Assembly: GCA_019279435.1 (NCBI GenBank)
Contig: JAAALK010000286.1
Location: 19,549,931-19,613,930, forward strand
DNA length: 64,000 nt
Direction of reading: 5' to 3'
DNA from: Zizania palustris
Taxonomy: Eukaryota; Streptophyta; Magnoliopsida; Poales; Poaceae
Positions 12,376 to 22,576 of this stretch are shown here, piece after piece (position 1 is the stretch's first letter; each line of letters starts with the position of its first letter). The position numbers and the translations under genes were made by a program. The notes below the pieces were generated by a model. The model was not told where the DNA came from. It did not search any database and worked only from the letters and a program-made list of their open reading frames with translations.

Positions 12376-14724
12376 TCATCCCCCCTCAACCATTATAAGC
12401 TCAGGAAGAGGGATGTCACCAGTTCCCCCGGCATCCCCCTCCACAACCCCCTCAACATTCACCTGCCTACCCCCCTTATCTACTTTCTTTTGCGCAGCAC
12501 AAATAGCAGCTTGGGCCAATTCCTTGGCTTTCAGCAAACTAATCTGCTTACTTACTTCCTGCACAGTATCTCCCAAGTGAACCCCAGATTCTTTCGCCAT
12601 CAAAGCTAAAAAATCATCATCAATCGATTGAAGAATAGCGAATCTAGATGTACCTGACGTATCATCTTTCAAATCCGCCCGAAGCTGAGCCTTGACCACG
12701 ATCGGAACCCCATTCCGACGAATGCGTGTACTTTGTCGAACGGCCACAACAGGACACTTCTGCTTTCCCCTCACCACTTTCCTCTTGACCGCTGGGCGAA
12801 ACCCATCATCAGTAGACACCGGGACATCATCCACTTCCATCTGAATGTTGCTACTATCGCTCAAACCTTCACCTATTGTCTTAACGTTCGGTCCCCCCTG
12901 AACAGAAACAACAGCTTGGAACGTCTTGTCAGAGACATCAAGCTCACTCCCAGCTTTCGGCAAGCCCCCATCATTTTCAGCATTCATGCCAGATTGAGGG
13001 TCACTCATGACATGCTCCATCATCACAGACCTATCATCCCTTGACAAATCGCAACTTCCCCCAGATGGATGATAATAACATGCAGGAATCTTAGACAGCA
13101 CATCATCGTCTGAGTCCTCATCAGATTCTGATACAAAACCCACATCATCCCTAGCTGTATCACCACCATGAACTGGGCTCTTACCCTTAATCCCAGCCGA
13201 ATCAGTCGACTCCTTCTCCTGACCACCATCCCCCTCTCCAGAATCCAGATCCCCTGCCTTAGGATCATCATGTTTAACTCCAAAACCGTCTGGATTGAGT
13301 TTATCTTGTCTCATACCATCAAGCTCTGGAACCCATTTTATCTTGTATCCCACTGCATTGATGAACACTTCCGAAATGCCCTATATCACCCACGGATCCC
13401 TATAGTACACTTTCACTCTGATAGGACTAGTCTTGGCGAGAGAAAGCCGATCCACCTCAATCGGTTTCCCGATTAGTTTAGCAATGTTCTTGACATGCTT
13501 TTCTTCTCTTGCCAATTGAGGAACGCCGAAAGCTTTCACCCACACCATCTGCAATTCCGAAAAAGCATTAATATCTCTATCAGAAACCCTGATGTTAGCT
13601 CGAACTTTAAACCTCTGGAAATCAAAACACTTAAGTCTAGCTAATTCCCATCTAGCCTCCTTGAACGGAAACTCTATCAGAAATTGATCTTTATCAACTT
13701 GTAGCACACTCCACTCCCATTTCTGAGCATAAAGATGCTTCAGTTCAATCAGTATTTGTGTCTCCGTACACATTCCCTCTTCAACAGTGAGCAAACCGGT
13801 AACCGAAAACTTCGAGGATTTCACTTCATTAACAGGAATCTCCAAATGGTGAAACCCCTGATTTGGTATCCCATAAGCACACAACTCCAATCCAACACTG
13901 TGATCAACCGAATCTGAAAACTCCATGAATGGGCATTTGGACGAAATATGTCCCGATTGTTTGCATGCAAAGCATTTGGTAGGGTTCGAACACTTAGCTT
14001 GATGATGTCCCTGAAGCCCACAGTTGAAACACACCATATCATCAGATTTGGCATCACGAACACCCTTCGAATCACGCCCCGGTTGCTTGCTCCCCTGACC
14101 CTCTTCTCTGCGCCAAACGAAAGCCCTCTCATCCTTCCGTTGTGCCTCCGCAGGCTGTTGCTCCCAATCGCCCCATCTCTGTCCCCGAGGCACCTCCCCA
14201 CCTCCAGGAGCAGCACTCCGATCAGAACGAACCGGGTCCCGATCAAACATCCTCCTCTTGTTCCCAGATTTGTCACCTCCCCAGTTACGATCCATCGCAG
14301 CACCCCCGACCACTTCAGCAAATGAACGATGATCCACTAACCTGGCAACACCTCGACGGAATTTTTTCGCAGCGAACCCAAACCGCCTGATCTCAGCGGA
14401 CGAGGCCGGGAACCCCAACTTCACCGACTCCTGCGAAATCGGTACTCCTCGCGGCAGCCAAACCCAGGACAGAAGAGGCTGGCTCCACGAATGGTTAATC
14501 ACCGCCTCCAACGAGAAACCACCCCCAGAAACCCTAGAAGGTGAGATATCGTGTATCTGCCTCTCCGCCAGACCCAAACCATCACCACAGCCCACACCAA
14601 GGGGGATAACACCCCTCTACGGCTGGGCCTTGGAGTCCGCCGACAAAGAGGCTGGCCCAACCGGAGGCACCGCACCCTCACCGGGCCGCAGCGACGACGA
14701 CGTCGAACTCGAGGCCTCACCCAT
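12376..14724 (-). pseudogene. LINE ORF1: nucleic-acid-binding protein with two CCHC knuckles
   Basis: One continuous minus-strand frame from ATG 14724 (MGEASSSTSSS) to 12376, interrupted by two in-frame stops: TAG at 14617-14619 (codon 36) and TAG at 13381-13383 (after RDPWVI). Two adjacent knuckles, CFNCGLQGHHQAKC and CFACKQSGHISSKC, lie near 13930-14035. The stretch before the second stop resembles the RNA-binding region of plant L1 ORF1 proteins. The C-terminal third is acidic and low-complexity. ORF2 begins 9 bp after the ORF1 end, the usual tight LINE layout. With the two stops the protein cannot be made whole. Confidence 0.85.
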
Positions 14725-14740
14725 CTCAGTTCTCCACCAT

Positions 14741-14755
14741 TTTTCTCTCAGTTTT
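14741..14755. repeat. Target-site duplication of LINE (right copy)
   Basis: TTTTCTCTCAGTTTT, matching 8425-8439 exactly. Confidence 0.85.
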
Positions 14756-15329
14756 GGATTGAAAAATTCTGTCTACTAAAGTTCTTCCAGCCAACAGCCA
14801 TGGAGGGGATAATATCCCATGAGAGATTATCTTCTAGAAGCTACTTTTACACAAAACCCCTTAGGTAATTTCAGAAATACATATTTTCAGAGTAGAACCA
14901 CTCGAAAAATATACCAAAAGAAATATTTAAACTAACACTAAACTCCTATTTATTGAATTAACAAAAACATTTAAAGTTTCGACTGTTTTCAGCAAAAACC
15001 GACAAAGCCTCCCCTATTCGTCGACGACCATCATCAGTCCGTAAACTCGACCACCAGCAAGTCTCTTCTGCTCTCGATCCCTGGAGCCGCTTTATCACTT
15101 GAACTGGCTTCCCTTTCGCTGACTCGATCGACGCTTCATCTTGATCAATCTTTATCTCAACGTCCTGTTCGACCTCCATGCGTACATCTGAGTCCACTCT
15201 CGACTTCGAATGACACCCTCAACCATCTGGCATTAGACTCCCCGTCTAACCCTGATCCTTTGCCATCGACAGTTGATGAGTAACTTAAGTCTGCACACAC
15301 GAGACAAACACAGACACACTGAGAAAACA
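14741..15329 (-). repeat. 5' part of a C'-type copia LTR, minus strand
   Basis: The reverse complement aligns with the plus-strand LTR at 15473-16180: the shared path runs through GTGCAG, a CGGGGAG segment, GGCTTTGTCGGTTTTTGC, AATTCAATAAATAGG, GAGTGGTTCTACTCTG and GCTTCTAGAAGA, but with many differences. It is therefore a related but distinct LTR type (C'). It continues at 7641-8439 beyond the LINE. Its high end directly abuts the C LTR, which runs the opposite way. No gene. Confidence 0.75.
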
Positions 15330-15331
15330 AG

Positions 15332-18300
15332 GGTGGTTTCGGTCTGAATGATGAATGATTGACAAGGATGAGCGTCTGAGCGGATGAGTAATTGATAGTG
15401 GGTTGAGTGCATCGAGGGTTTCTATTTGGTGTGGAGGATTGACTGCCGAGGGTTTCGGTGGTGCGTCGCGTCCTTGTTTTGGCTTGCCTTGTTTGTGCAG
15501 GGTGGAGATGCTAACCGACGGTCGACGGCAGGTGATCGAGGGTCGAGCGGGGAGCTTGATGCCGGAGGATCAGGGAGGCCGGGCGAATTTGGAGAAGATC
15601 TCAAGAGTGCACGAAGAGACGGAGCGAGACTTGGATGGATGGCTCACTGCGACAGCATGACGACCGGGTTCGCGAGAGGGAGACCAGGACAAGCATTCAG
15701 GAGGCTCGAGGGGATCAATTGCGGAAGTGGCTTGCTGGCACTCGGAGTCGAGAAGCGGTGTCACGAGTCAAAGGGTTGAGAGGCTTTGTCAGTTTTTGCT
15801 GAAAACTGTCGAAATATTTAATGTTTTTTTTAATTCAATAAATAGGTGTCTAGTTTTAGTTTAAATTTTCAGTTTGGTAGTGTAACCTCTTGGTATAATT
15901 TTTAGAGTGGTTCTACTCTGAAATTATATTAAAAGTAGAGTCAATTTGTAATTTTACTTTTAGTTTTTATAGGGTAATTTTTAGAATTGTTAAATCTGAA
16001 ATTACTAAGGGTCTATGTGTCAAATGGGGGCTTCTAGAAGAGGAGTTGGTAGAATATTATCCCCCAAGATGGCTAAACCATTAGAGTACTTGAGAGACAA
16101 ATTTTGCTATGAAAAACTTTAGAAAACTTCAGTTTGAAGAGTTTTGGACGGTGAACAGTATTTTCCAGTGAATTTTCGGATTGAGCACCGAAACTATGGC
16201 ACAACTATTCACTGTAATCTCTGTTCCAGCGCAGGTATGCATTTGTGACTGAATTCGTTTTTGTGCTGCGTTTTCTGGAGAATCTGGTGCAGAAGTTGAT
16301 GTTGAAGTTTATATAACTTTTGTTGTGCATGATTTGAATGGTCCATTTTCAAAAGTTACAACATGTTTCTGTGATTTCTTCTAAATTATTTTGCTGATCA
16401 AAGTAGGCACCACAGTGCTGAAAAAATTACTCTCAAATTTGTTTCAGTTTTGGTTTTGCTCCCCACATGTTTGATGAAATGTTTCATCAAGTGTTTATCA
16501 ACATCTTGGCTGATCTTTGGTGATGTTTATACTGTGATATCTTGGTTGAAGGGAATCAATGGTATTTCATAATCATGTTTGCAGAAATTGAGGATTAGCT
16601 TTTATTATATTTCTGTTTTTGAGTTCATGCAAAGTAGTTTTGTTCTTTCTTCCGTTTTCATTGAATCAAAAAGTTTTCTGAGCCAATTGAATAAAAAAAT
16701 TTCAATGAAAAGAGAGACAAAACTTTGTTCTAGCGATTCTGGATGATCTACAGTATTATGGACAGGATTTTTCGATTGCGATATAGTGCTGCCGACACGC
16801 TCCTGTTCATCATAAGGTGTGGTTTGATTTCAAGTGATTAAACCAGTAAGTATTCATCCTTTCTCTCTGAAAATTTTGTGATGACTTGTTAGATGTTTTA
16901 TGTGGAAATTCATTGAGGAATTTGTATGTTCTGTGTTGAACTTGACGGATCCTTGAATCTAGTTAGTGTTCTTGCAAATCACTTGTTCTAGGCTCTGTTT
17001 TTGAATACTGTCAGTTTACCTGTTTCATGAAGTTAGTCCTGTTTCTAGATGATTGTGTGACTTGTGTATGTGAAGAATGGCTAAAAGATTGATCTGAAAT
17101 CTTGTTTATTTTTATCTTCATTTCAGACTATATGTGTGCTTGTCTATTCAGTTTTCAATCATCTGATATCTCTATTTTCTTCTAGTACCTAAGTGTTTGA
17201 TCTGTATAGTTCTAAATTTTATCCTCTTTGTAGTTGAACCTGAGGATTAGTTGCATTGAATGAGTTTGATTTAGTCACTTGCTTCTTTGGATGAATGTTG
17301 TTCTGGACTAAAACAATCTGATTCAGGTTTGATCCATCCTTTCACTATTCATCAACAAAGTTTTTTCAGTTTTGCAGTACTGTTTGTTTTCAGAAATGAT
17401 TCAAGAAGTGCTATTACTAGATTACATCTACTAAATTCTAAATTGTTTCATGAGTGAAGTCAGATCTAGTTGGACCTTGGTTAACTACTAAAGAATGTTC
17501 ATCAAAAAATTGAAACCTGTTTTACAGATTTGATATATTCCTCAAGAACATTTTTATCTTCACTCTGAATTTTCAGAATTGGTCTGTCCAGATTTTGTTT
17601 AGCTGTGTGTACTATGTGCATTGAAGCTTAATACAAATTTGGTAGAAGGGTTGTTAATCTGGTTTTTGTTTCAGCTGCTGAAGGTGTCAATTCTGTACTG
17701 TTTCTACAGTTTACTCTTGTGTATCAAGTTGAAATCTGATCAGTTTACAAAACATCAATGAATCTATTCAGTACTGTTTGTTCAGAATTTGAATTGAGAT
17801 TCAAAACTGTGTGTTGTTTAACATATCTAATTCAATCTGCTGAGATATATTTTGTGAAGTGAGCTTCCTGTTGTGAATTAGTAATTGCTATTAGTTGTAT
17901 GTTTCAGTTCAGTTTTGTTGTGTATTGTGCTATACAGGTATTCTGAAATTGCTCACTGCAATTTACTGAAATAGAAATAGAAGTTTCTGTACTGCTTTCA
18001 ATATTTGAACTGAATTGCAATCTGTTTTTCTGTTTTGTCTTGAATTAGCTATAATCAGTGTATGGATGCTATTTTGGTTCAGATCTGAGTTGTGGATCAA
18101 ATGTGTTTCTGTTCAACCTATCCAGTCTGAATACTTGAGTTGTTTTTGTTGAAGTGAAGATTCTGTTCTGAGTTTATATCTCATATTTGCTACAGTGCTG
18201 TTTGTCACATTTTAGTCCAAGTTGGTAATTCTGTTTTCAGCATGTGTAGTTCATTCAAATCTGTCTAGTTATTATTCTGAATCTTATGTGCAGAATTAAA

Positions 18301-18677
18301 ATTGATCTGATTTTGAAATACACACTGAACCAAACCTTGAATTCTGAACATAGTTGAAATACTCTTTACTATTCATCATCCGACAAATTTCAGAAGTACA
18401 GTTTTTACATTTGAGATTGAATTGAGACAAGTTGATTCACTTCTTCAAACTTGAATTGATCTTGTGTATGAGTGTTTTGATTTGTGTTGATTAAAAATCT
18501 TGAAACAAATCTATTTTGGATTTTTGAATCTAGTTGAGCTCAAATTTGTGTTGATTGGTTTAAAACTTGATATTGAGTGTTTAGAGGTGCGTTGGGTGAT
18601 TTGAGTAGGCCATCACGTTCGAAAGAATTTGTCGAGGCGCCTATTCACCCCCCTCTAGTCACGATTCTGATCCCACA
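15332..18677 (+). repeat. 5' LTR of gag-only copia element C (3.35 kb)
   Basis: Matches 22577-25224 along its first 2.65 kb with roughly 2-4% mismatch by eye. It ends CCCACA at 18677, two bases before a PBS, as an LTR should. The proximal ~0.85 kb is GC-rich with small spurious frames. The distal ~2.4 kb is T-rich, intron-like sequence with repeated TTTCAG/TCTGTT words and a donor-like CAG|GTATGC near 16225. The true 5' end is uncertain: repeat identity starts at GGTGGTTTCGG (15332 and 22577), and the flanks differ there. Confidence 0.8.
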
Positions 18678-18679
18678 AT

Positions 18680-18691
18680 TGGTATCAAAGC
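18680..18691 (+). other. Primer-binding site of element C
   Basis: TGGTATCAAAGC, one base different from the TGGTATCAGAGC of copia A and H. It is complementary to the 3' end of plant initiator tRNA-Met and lies two bases after the LTR end. Confidence 0.85.
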
Positions 18692-18742
18692 TAGTTTGAT
18701 CACGAGTTGACCTTAACCGGTTGTGATCCTTGTTTTGGCGAT

Positions 18743-20999
18743 ATGGAAAGGTCACAAAGATTCTGATGTTTGATGGTCGAGATTATGCCTATTGGAAGGT
18801 GCGCATGGAGGCTTATTTTCTTAGCCAAGGAAGTGCGATATGGGACATTGTTGCATCCCAGTATGTGATTCCTGACACTCATACCTCAGAGACTGAGAAG
18901 GCACAATATGAATGTAATAGCAAGGCTAGAAACATTCTTTTCACAGTCTGAGTCACAGCGAGTTCGACAGGGTCCAACACCTTCACACTACACGTGAAAT
19001 TTGGTCGACCTTGAGTACTTTTCATGAAGGCACATCACAGATTAAGGCTAGGAGGTAGAGCACGTATAATCAAGAATACCAAATGTTCATGCAAGGCCCT
19101 AGCGAATCTGTTGATGCTTTGTTTGCTCGCTTTGACGGCATTGTTAGTAACTTGCGCTCCACTGGGATGCTAGCTTACTCTGATCATGACCGAGCGATAA
19201 AACTTCTCTATGCTATGGATCGTAGCATATGGGAAGTAAAGATCTCAAACATTGAAGAGTCTACGGGTTTTGATACTTTGACATGTGATGAACTCTTCAG
19301 TAAGGTTAAGTCCACCGAGATTGCCAAGGCGTCTCGACCGGGAGCTGGAAAATCTTTGTTGCCTTCGATTGCTTTGTGTTCTAGCCCTGGCAGTGGCACT
19401 TCATCAGGAGGTAATTTGTCTGGCATTTCTGGAGCTTGTGTTTTCTCTGGTGCTTTTGACTTGTCCTCCCTTGTCTCTGTCACAAAAGAACAAGTGGATG
19501 CTCTAGATGATGAGGAGCTAGCTCTCATCATCAGGAAGTTCACTCGCTTTTACAATGACAGACAAGACCAAAGGAGAGGAGGGTCACAGGGGTGTTTTGA
19601 ATGTGGAGATACGTCTCACATAAAAGAAAATTGCCCTAAACTGAAAATTAAAAATGAAAATGAGCACAAGCCCCAAAAATGGAACAAGAAACCCTATTTC
19701 CGAGGAAAGCAAGGAAAATTGGCTAAGAGAGTAGCCAGAGCTTTTGTGGCTGCCCTCAGCGACATCGATAGCATGTCAAACGAGGAGCCAAACTCGGAGG
19801 AAGAGGAGCCTCCCAAGAAAGAGAAGAAGGAGAACAAGGAGAAAAAGACAGTGGGCCTCACCGACCTTTGCTTCGCAGTCGACGGCGACGACAGCAGCGA
19901 TGAGCTCGACACTTCTGAGGTATATCTATCCCATGATCAGCTTCTTGTTCAGAATGATGAATTGCATGATGCTATTTATTCTCAGGATAGATTTCTTAAA
20001 CTTGCTGCTAAAGAACGTAAAGAACTAAAACTCAGACTTAAAGCTATCTCCACTGAACTTGCTATTTTGAAATCTAAGTCTGATGTTGCCGATTGTGAGT
20101 CATGTCTTACTATTATGGATGAGCTTTCTCAGCTGTGTTTTATACATGCTCAAACTGTTGAAAAACTTGAATTAACCGAAAAGCAGCTTTTGTTGGTGGA
20201 GTCTAGTCCTGCGGTCATTAACGAATGCCTGAAGTGTCCTTTGCTTGTTCAGAGCATCAATTTGAGAGATAGGCATGTTGATGAACTTAAGGCTAGATTG
20301 GAGAGTGCTGAGTGTTCTAAGGATGTGCAGCCGGCGTGTCGCACCTGCATCACCCTTAACGACCAACTCAACTTTTCTAGAGAGCATGCGGAAAAATTGA
20401 AATGTGAGAATGACTACCTTCTCTCCGTAGTTGAAAAATGCACCGAAGGAAATGGTAGGATGGACCTGCTTTTGGCTAAAACCGAAATGTGTGCTGATAG
20501 GGCAGGGTTAGCTCTCAGGTTGGGTTTTGAGAGAACTAGTCCAAACACTTTGAGTGAAACTGTGTTCACTCCTCCCACTACCCTTGAGAAAGAGAGAGCC
20601 CAGTTAGACACCGATCAAAAAGCCAAGAATCCTACCCAACCAAAAAATAAAGCTTTTCGTGCTTCAGATGAACCTCCTCAGCCAAAACCCAAGAAAATTG
20701 TGAGATTTGCGCCTGAGACCCATACTCACACACCCAAAAAAGTGTATCATTGTTCTTATTGTCATCGGGTGGGTCATTTGATTGGGTTTTGCTTTCGTCG
20801 TATCAGGGATGAGCGACGGTCTTTTGCTATGAGCTTTCATGACATGCATTACCCATCTTTAGGTATGCATGAGTCTACTTTTCGCTCTCATCCTGATTTT
20901 GAGGCTCCACATGGTTTTGAGAGTGATTTTGCCCCTCGTGGTGTACATTATGCTTCATATGGTGATAGATCACGTGTAAGAGGCTTTGATGCTCAATAG
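18743..20999 (+). pseudogene. gag: Sirevirus-type gag of element C, damaged at the N-terminus
   Basis: The first ATG (18743) gives MERSQRF and then breaks. After a frameshift the gag domain reads MFDGRDYAYWKVRMEAYFL. Another frameshift at about 18950 and a TAG near 19056 follow, then 638 codons stay open (19083-20999). The N-terminal domain is the copia gag type (WK.RM.AYFLSQ...IWDI; later ESVDALFARF). The first zinc knuckle CFECGDTSHIKENC (~19596) is intact. Then come a Lys/Glu-rich linker, long coiled-coil segments with repeated Cys pairs, and a second knuckle CSYCHRVGHLIGFC (~20750). It is only distantly related to copia A gag. The gag ends in TAG and no pol follows. Confidence 0.88.
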
Positions 21000-22120
21000 G
21001 TTGGGAGACCTCATCAATTTCCATGTTCATGCTTTATTGCTAGACCACACACTTTTTATCATGGCTTATCTCCTGTGCATGGTTAGTCTACTACTTTGCC
21101 TAGATCTCGAGTTTTGCGCTACTGGATTCCAAAACAATTTTTATCTCATCCTCTCACTGAGCATCCGAGAGATACTAGCATGTTTTGAGGGGGAGTTGTG
21201 TAGCATCGCATGAGGTTCTATCATATGATTAATTGCTTTTACAAGTACATGCTTCATTATGCCTTTGTAGTATTGTCTTTAATACTGTTGACTGTACTTG
21301 GCATGATTTCATCTAAGAATTGACATGAGCATGTCTTTTATTTGTGAAAATTTGAAAATGGTCACTGCTTAGTCTAGAAACTAGCATGAATTGGCTAAGT
21401 GCTTTTGCTATCTTTTACACACCTGATAGCTAGGTCCTTTTTTACTTGGATGCTAATACGCAACTTGATTTCATCAAAATTGAATGAAAATTAAAATGAA
21501 TGAAAATGAAAGTGAAAATTGAATGAAAATGAAAATGAAGATGGATGATATTCATGCTTTTGTGTGCTGAAATTCGAAAAGATCCAGGTGGGTTTTCTTT
21601 GTCGCACTATTTTGTTCTGGACGGCTTACCATAACACTTTGGTAAGAACCGTGACATTGTAGTGTTTGCTGAGACCATTTCTTTAAGCTTCTGATGGTTT
21701 TAACCTAGGCTTAGCATGGTCGGTTAGCATAAGGTTGACATGCAAATAACCCCTGGCACAAAAATGAAAAATTTGAAATTCATTGCATATCATGTTTGCT
21801 GAAGCACCTTGTAGTGGGATACGCTTATCTAGTGTGTGCTTGTTTAGCTTTTAAATCTCATGCCTTGACATGTCTAGTATACTAGTCTGAGTGGTGATGC
21901 TTTTATTTGCTAAAACCTGAAAATGCTTGCTCATGCCTTTTGATTAGATGGTATTCATATGAGGATGGCTTTCAGTACATTTAGACAATATTCAAGGCGA
22001 ATGATTGATTGTACTGTAATTACAACTGCTCATGTTTCAGAAGCTCACATTTCTGCTTTACTCTCATTCCTCTCTTTGCATCTTTTTATCTCCTTGATGC
22101 TTGTATTGTCAAAGGGGGAG
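21000..22120 (+). other. 3' UTR of element C (no pol between gag and 3' LTR)
   Basis: Non-coding. It contains AGGGGGAG tracts at ~21187, 22111-22120 and 22161-22170, and the block 21576-21760 shared with the 3' UTRs of copia A and the left element. A short GAAAAT/GAATGAAAAT-rich stretch lies at 21482-21545. The conserved UTR follows only ~0.6 kb after gag, so the whole 3.2 kb pol is missing. Confidence 0.8.
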
Positions 22121-22571
22121 AAATGATCTACATGATGCTTTGGTTTTTGGATTGCTTGGTTAAGGGGGAGTTGGCTTTCATGTTGATGCGGTTTTGATGC
22201 GATGTGCTTTTGATGCTTTTGATTTGCCTTGCATAAGGTTTTTGCCCAAGCAGGTTTTGCCCAAGCAGGGAGATCCTTTATCAAGTGACATGTTTTGCTC
22301 TTTTATGAGTTTTTATGGTCACTTGTGCGCTTAATTTGACAACCCCAAAGCAAAGACATGATGAGGATAGCAAATTAAGCGCACAAGTGACCATAAAAAC
22401 TCATAAAAGAGCAAAACATGTCACTTGATAAAGGATCTCCCTGCTTGGGCAAAACCGGCTTGGGCAAAAACCTTATGCAAGGCAAATCAAAAGCATCAAA
22501 AGCGCATCAACATGAAAGCCAAATCCCCCTTAACCGAGCAATCCAAAAACTAAAGCATCATGTAGATAATT
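22121..22571. repeat. Large near-perfect inverted repeat (~200-bp arms, 32-bp loop)
   Basis: The left arm 22121-22338 reads as the reverse complement of the right arm 22371-22571. The arms share, for example, AAGCGCACAAGTGACCATAA near the loop and ATCTACATGATGCTTT at the outer edge. The left arm has one extra 16-bp copy of a TTTTGATGC-type word; otherwise I see only scattered mismatches. The loop is 22339-22370. The arms include the purine tract TAAGGGGGAG of the 3' UTR, so the repeat covers the junction where the 3' LTR should start. Confidence 0.92.
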
Positions 22572-22576
22572 TAAAA

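Larger units (their letters stand above)
8440..14740 (-). mobile_element. L1-clade LINE (non-LTR retrotransposon), nearly full length, inactive
   Basis: A minus-strand element of about 6.3 kb with ORF1 (zinc knuckles) and ORF2 (endonuclease, RT, C-terminal zinc-binding region), flanked by a perfect 15-bp duplication. The 3' end is at the low coordinate and has only a very short A tail (about six A's on the minus strand) merging with the duplication. A 5' UTR of only ~16 bp precedes the first in-frame ATG (14724), so the 5' end may be slightly truncated. It inserted into a copia LTR. Two stops in ORF1 and several frameshifts in ORF2 make it non-autonomous now. Confidence 0.92.

Noticed and set aside
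15403..15779. Two overlapping plus-strand frames, 85 and 117 codons
   Set aside because: They lie in the GC-rich start of the C LTR; the copy at 22648-22905 has the same frame with differences not favouring silent changes.
22339..22370. CRISPR-like or bacterial attachment structure at the palindrome
   Set aside because: There is a single large inverted repeat, no repeat-spacer array, and the surroundings are plant retrotransposon.
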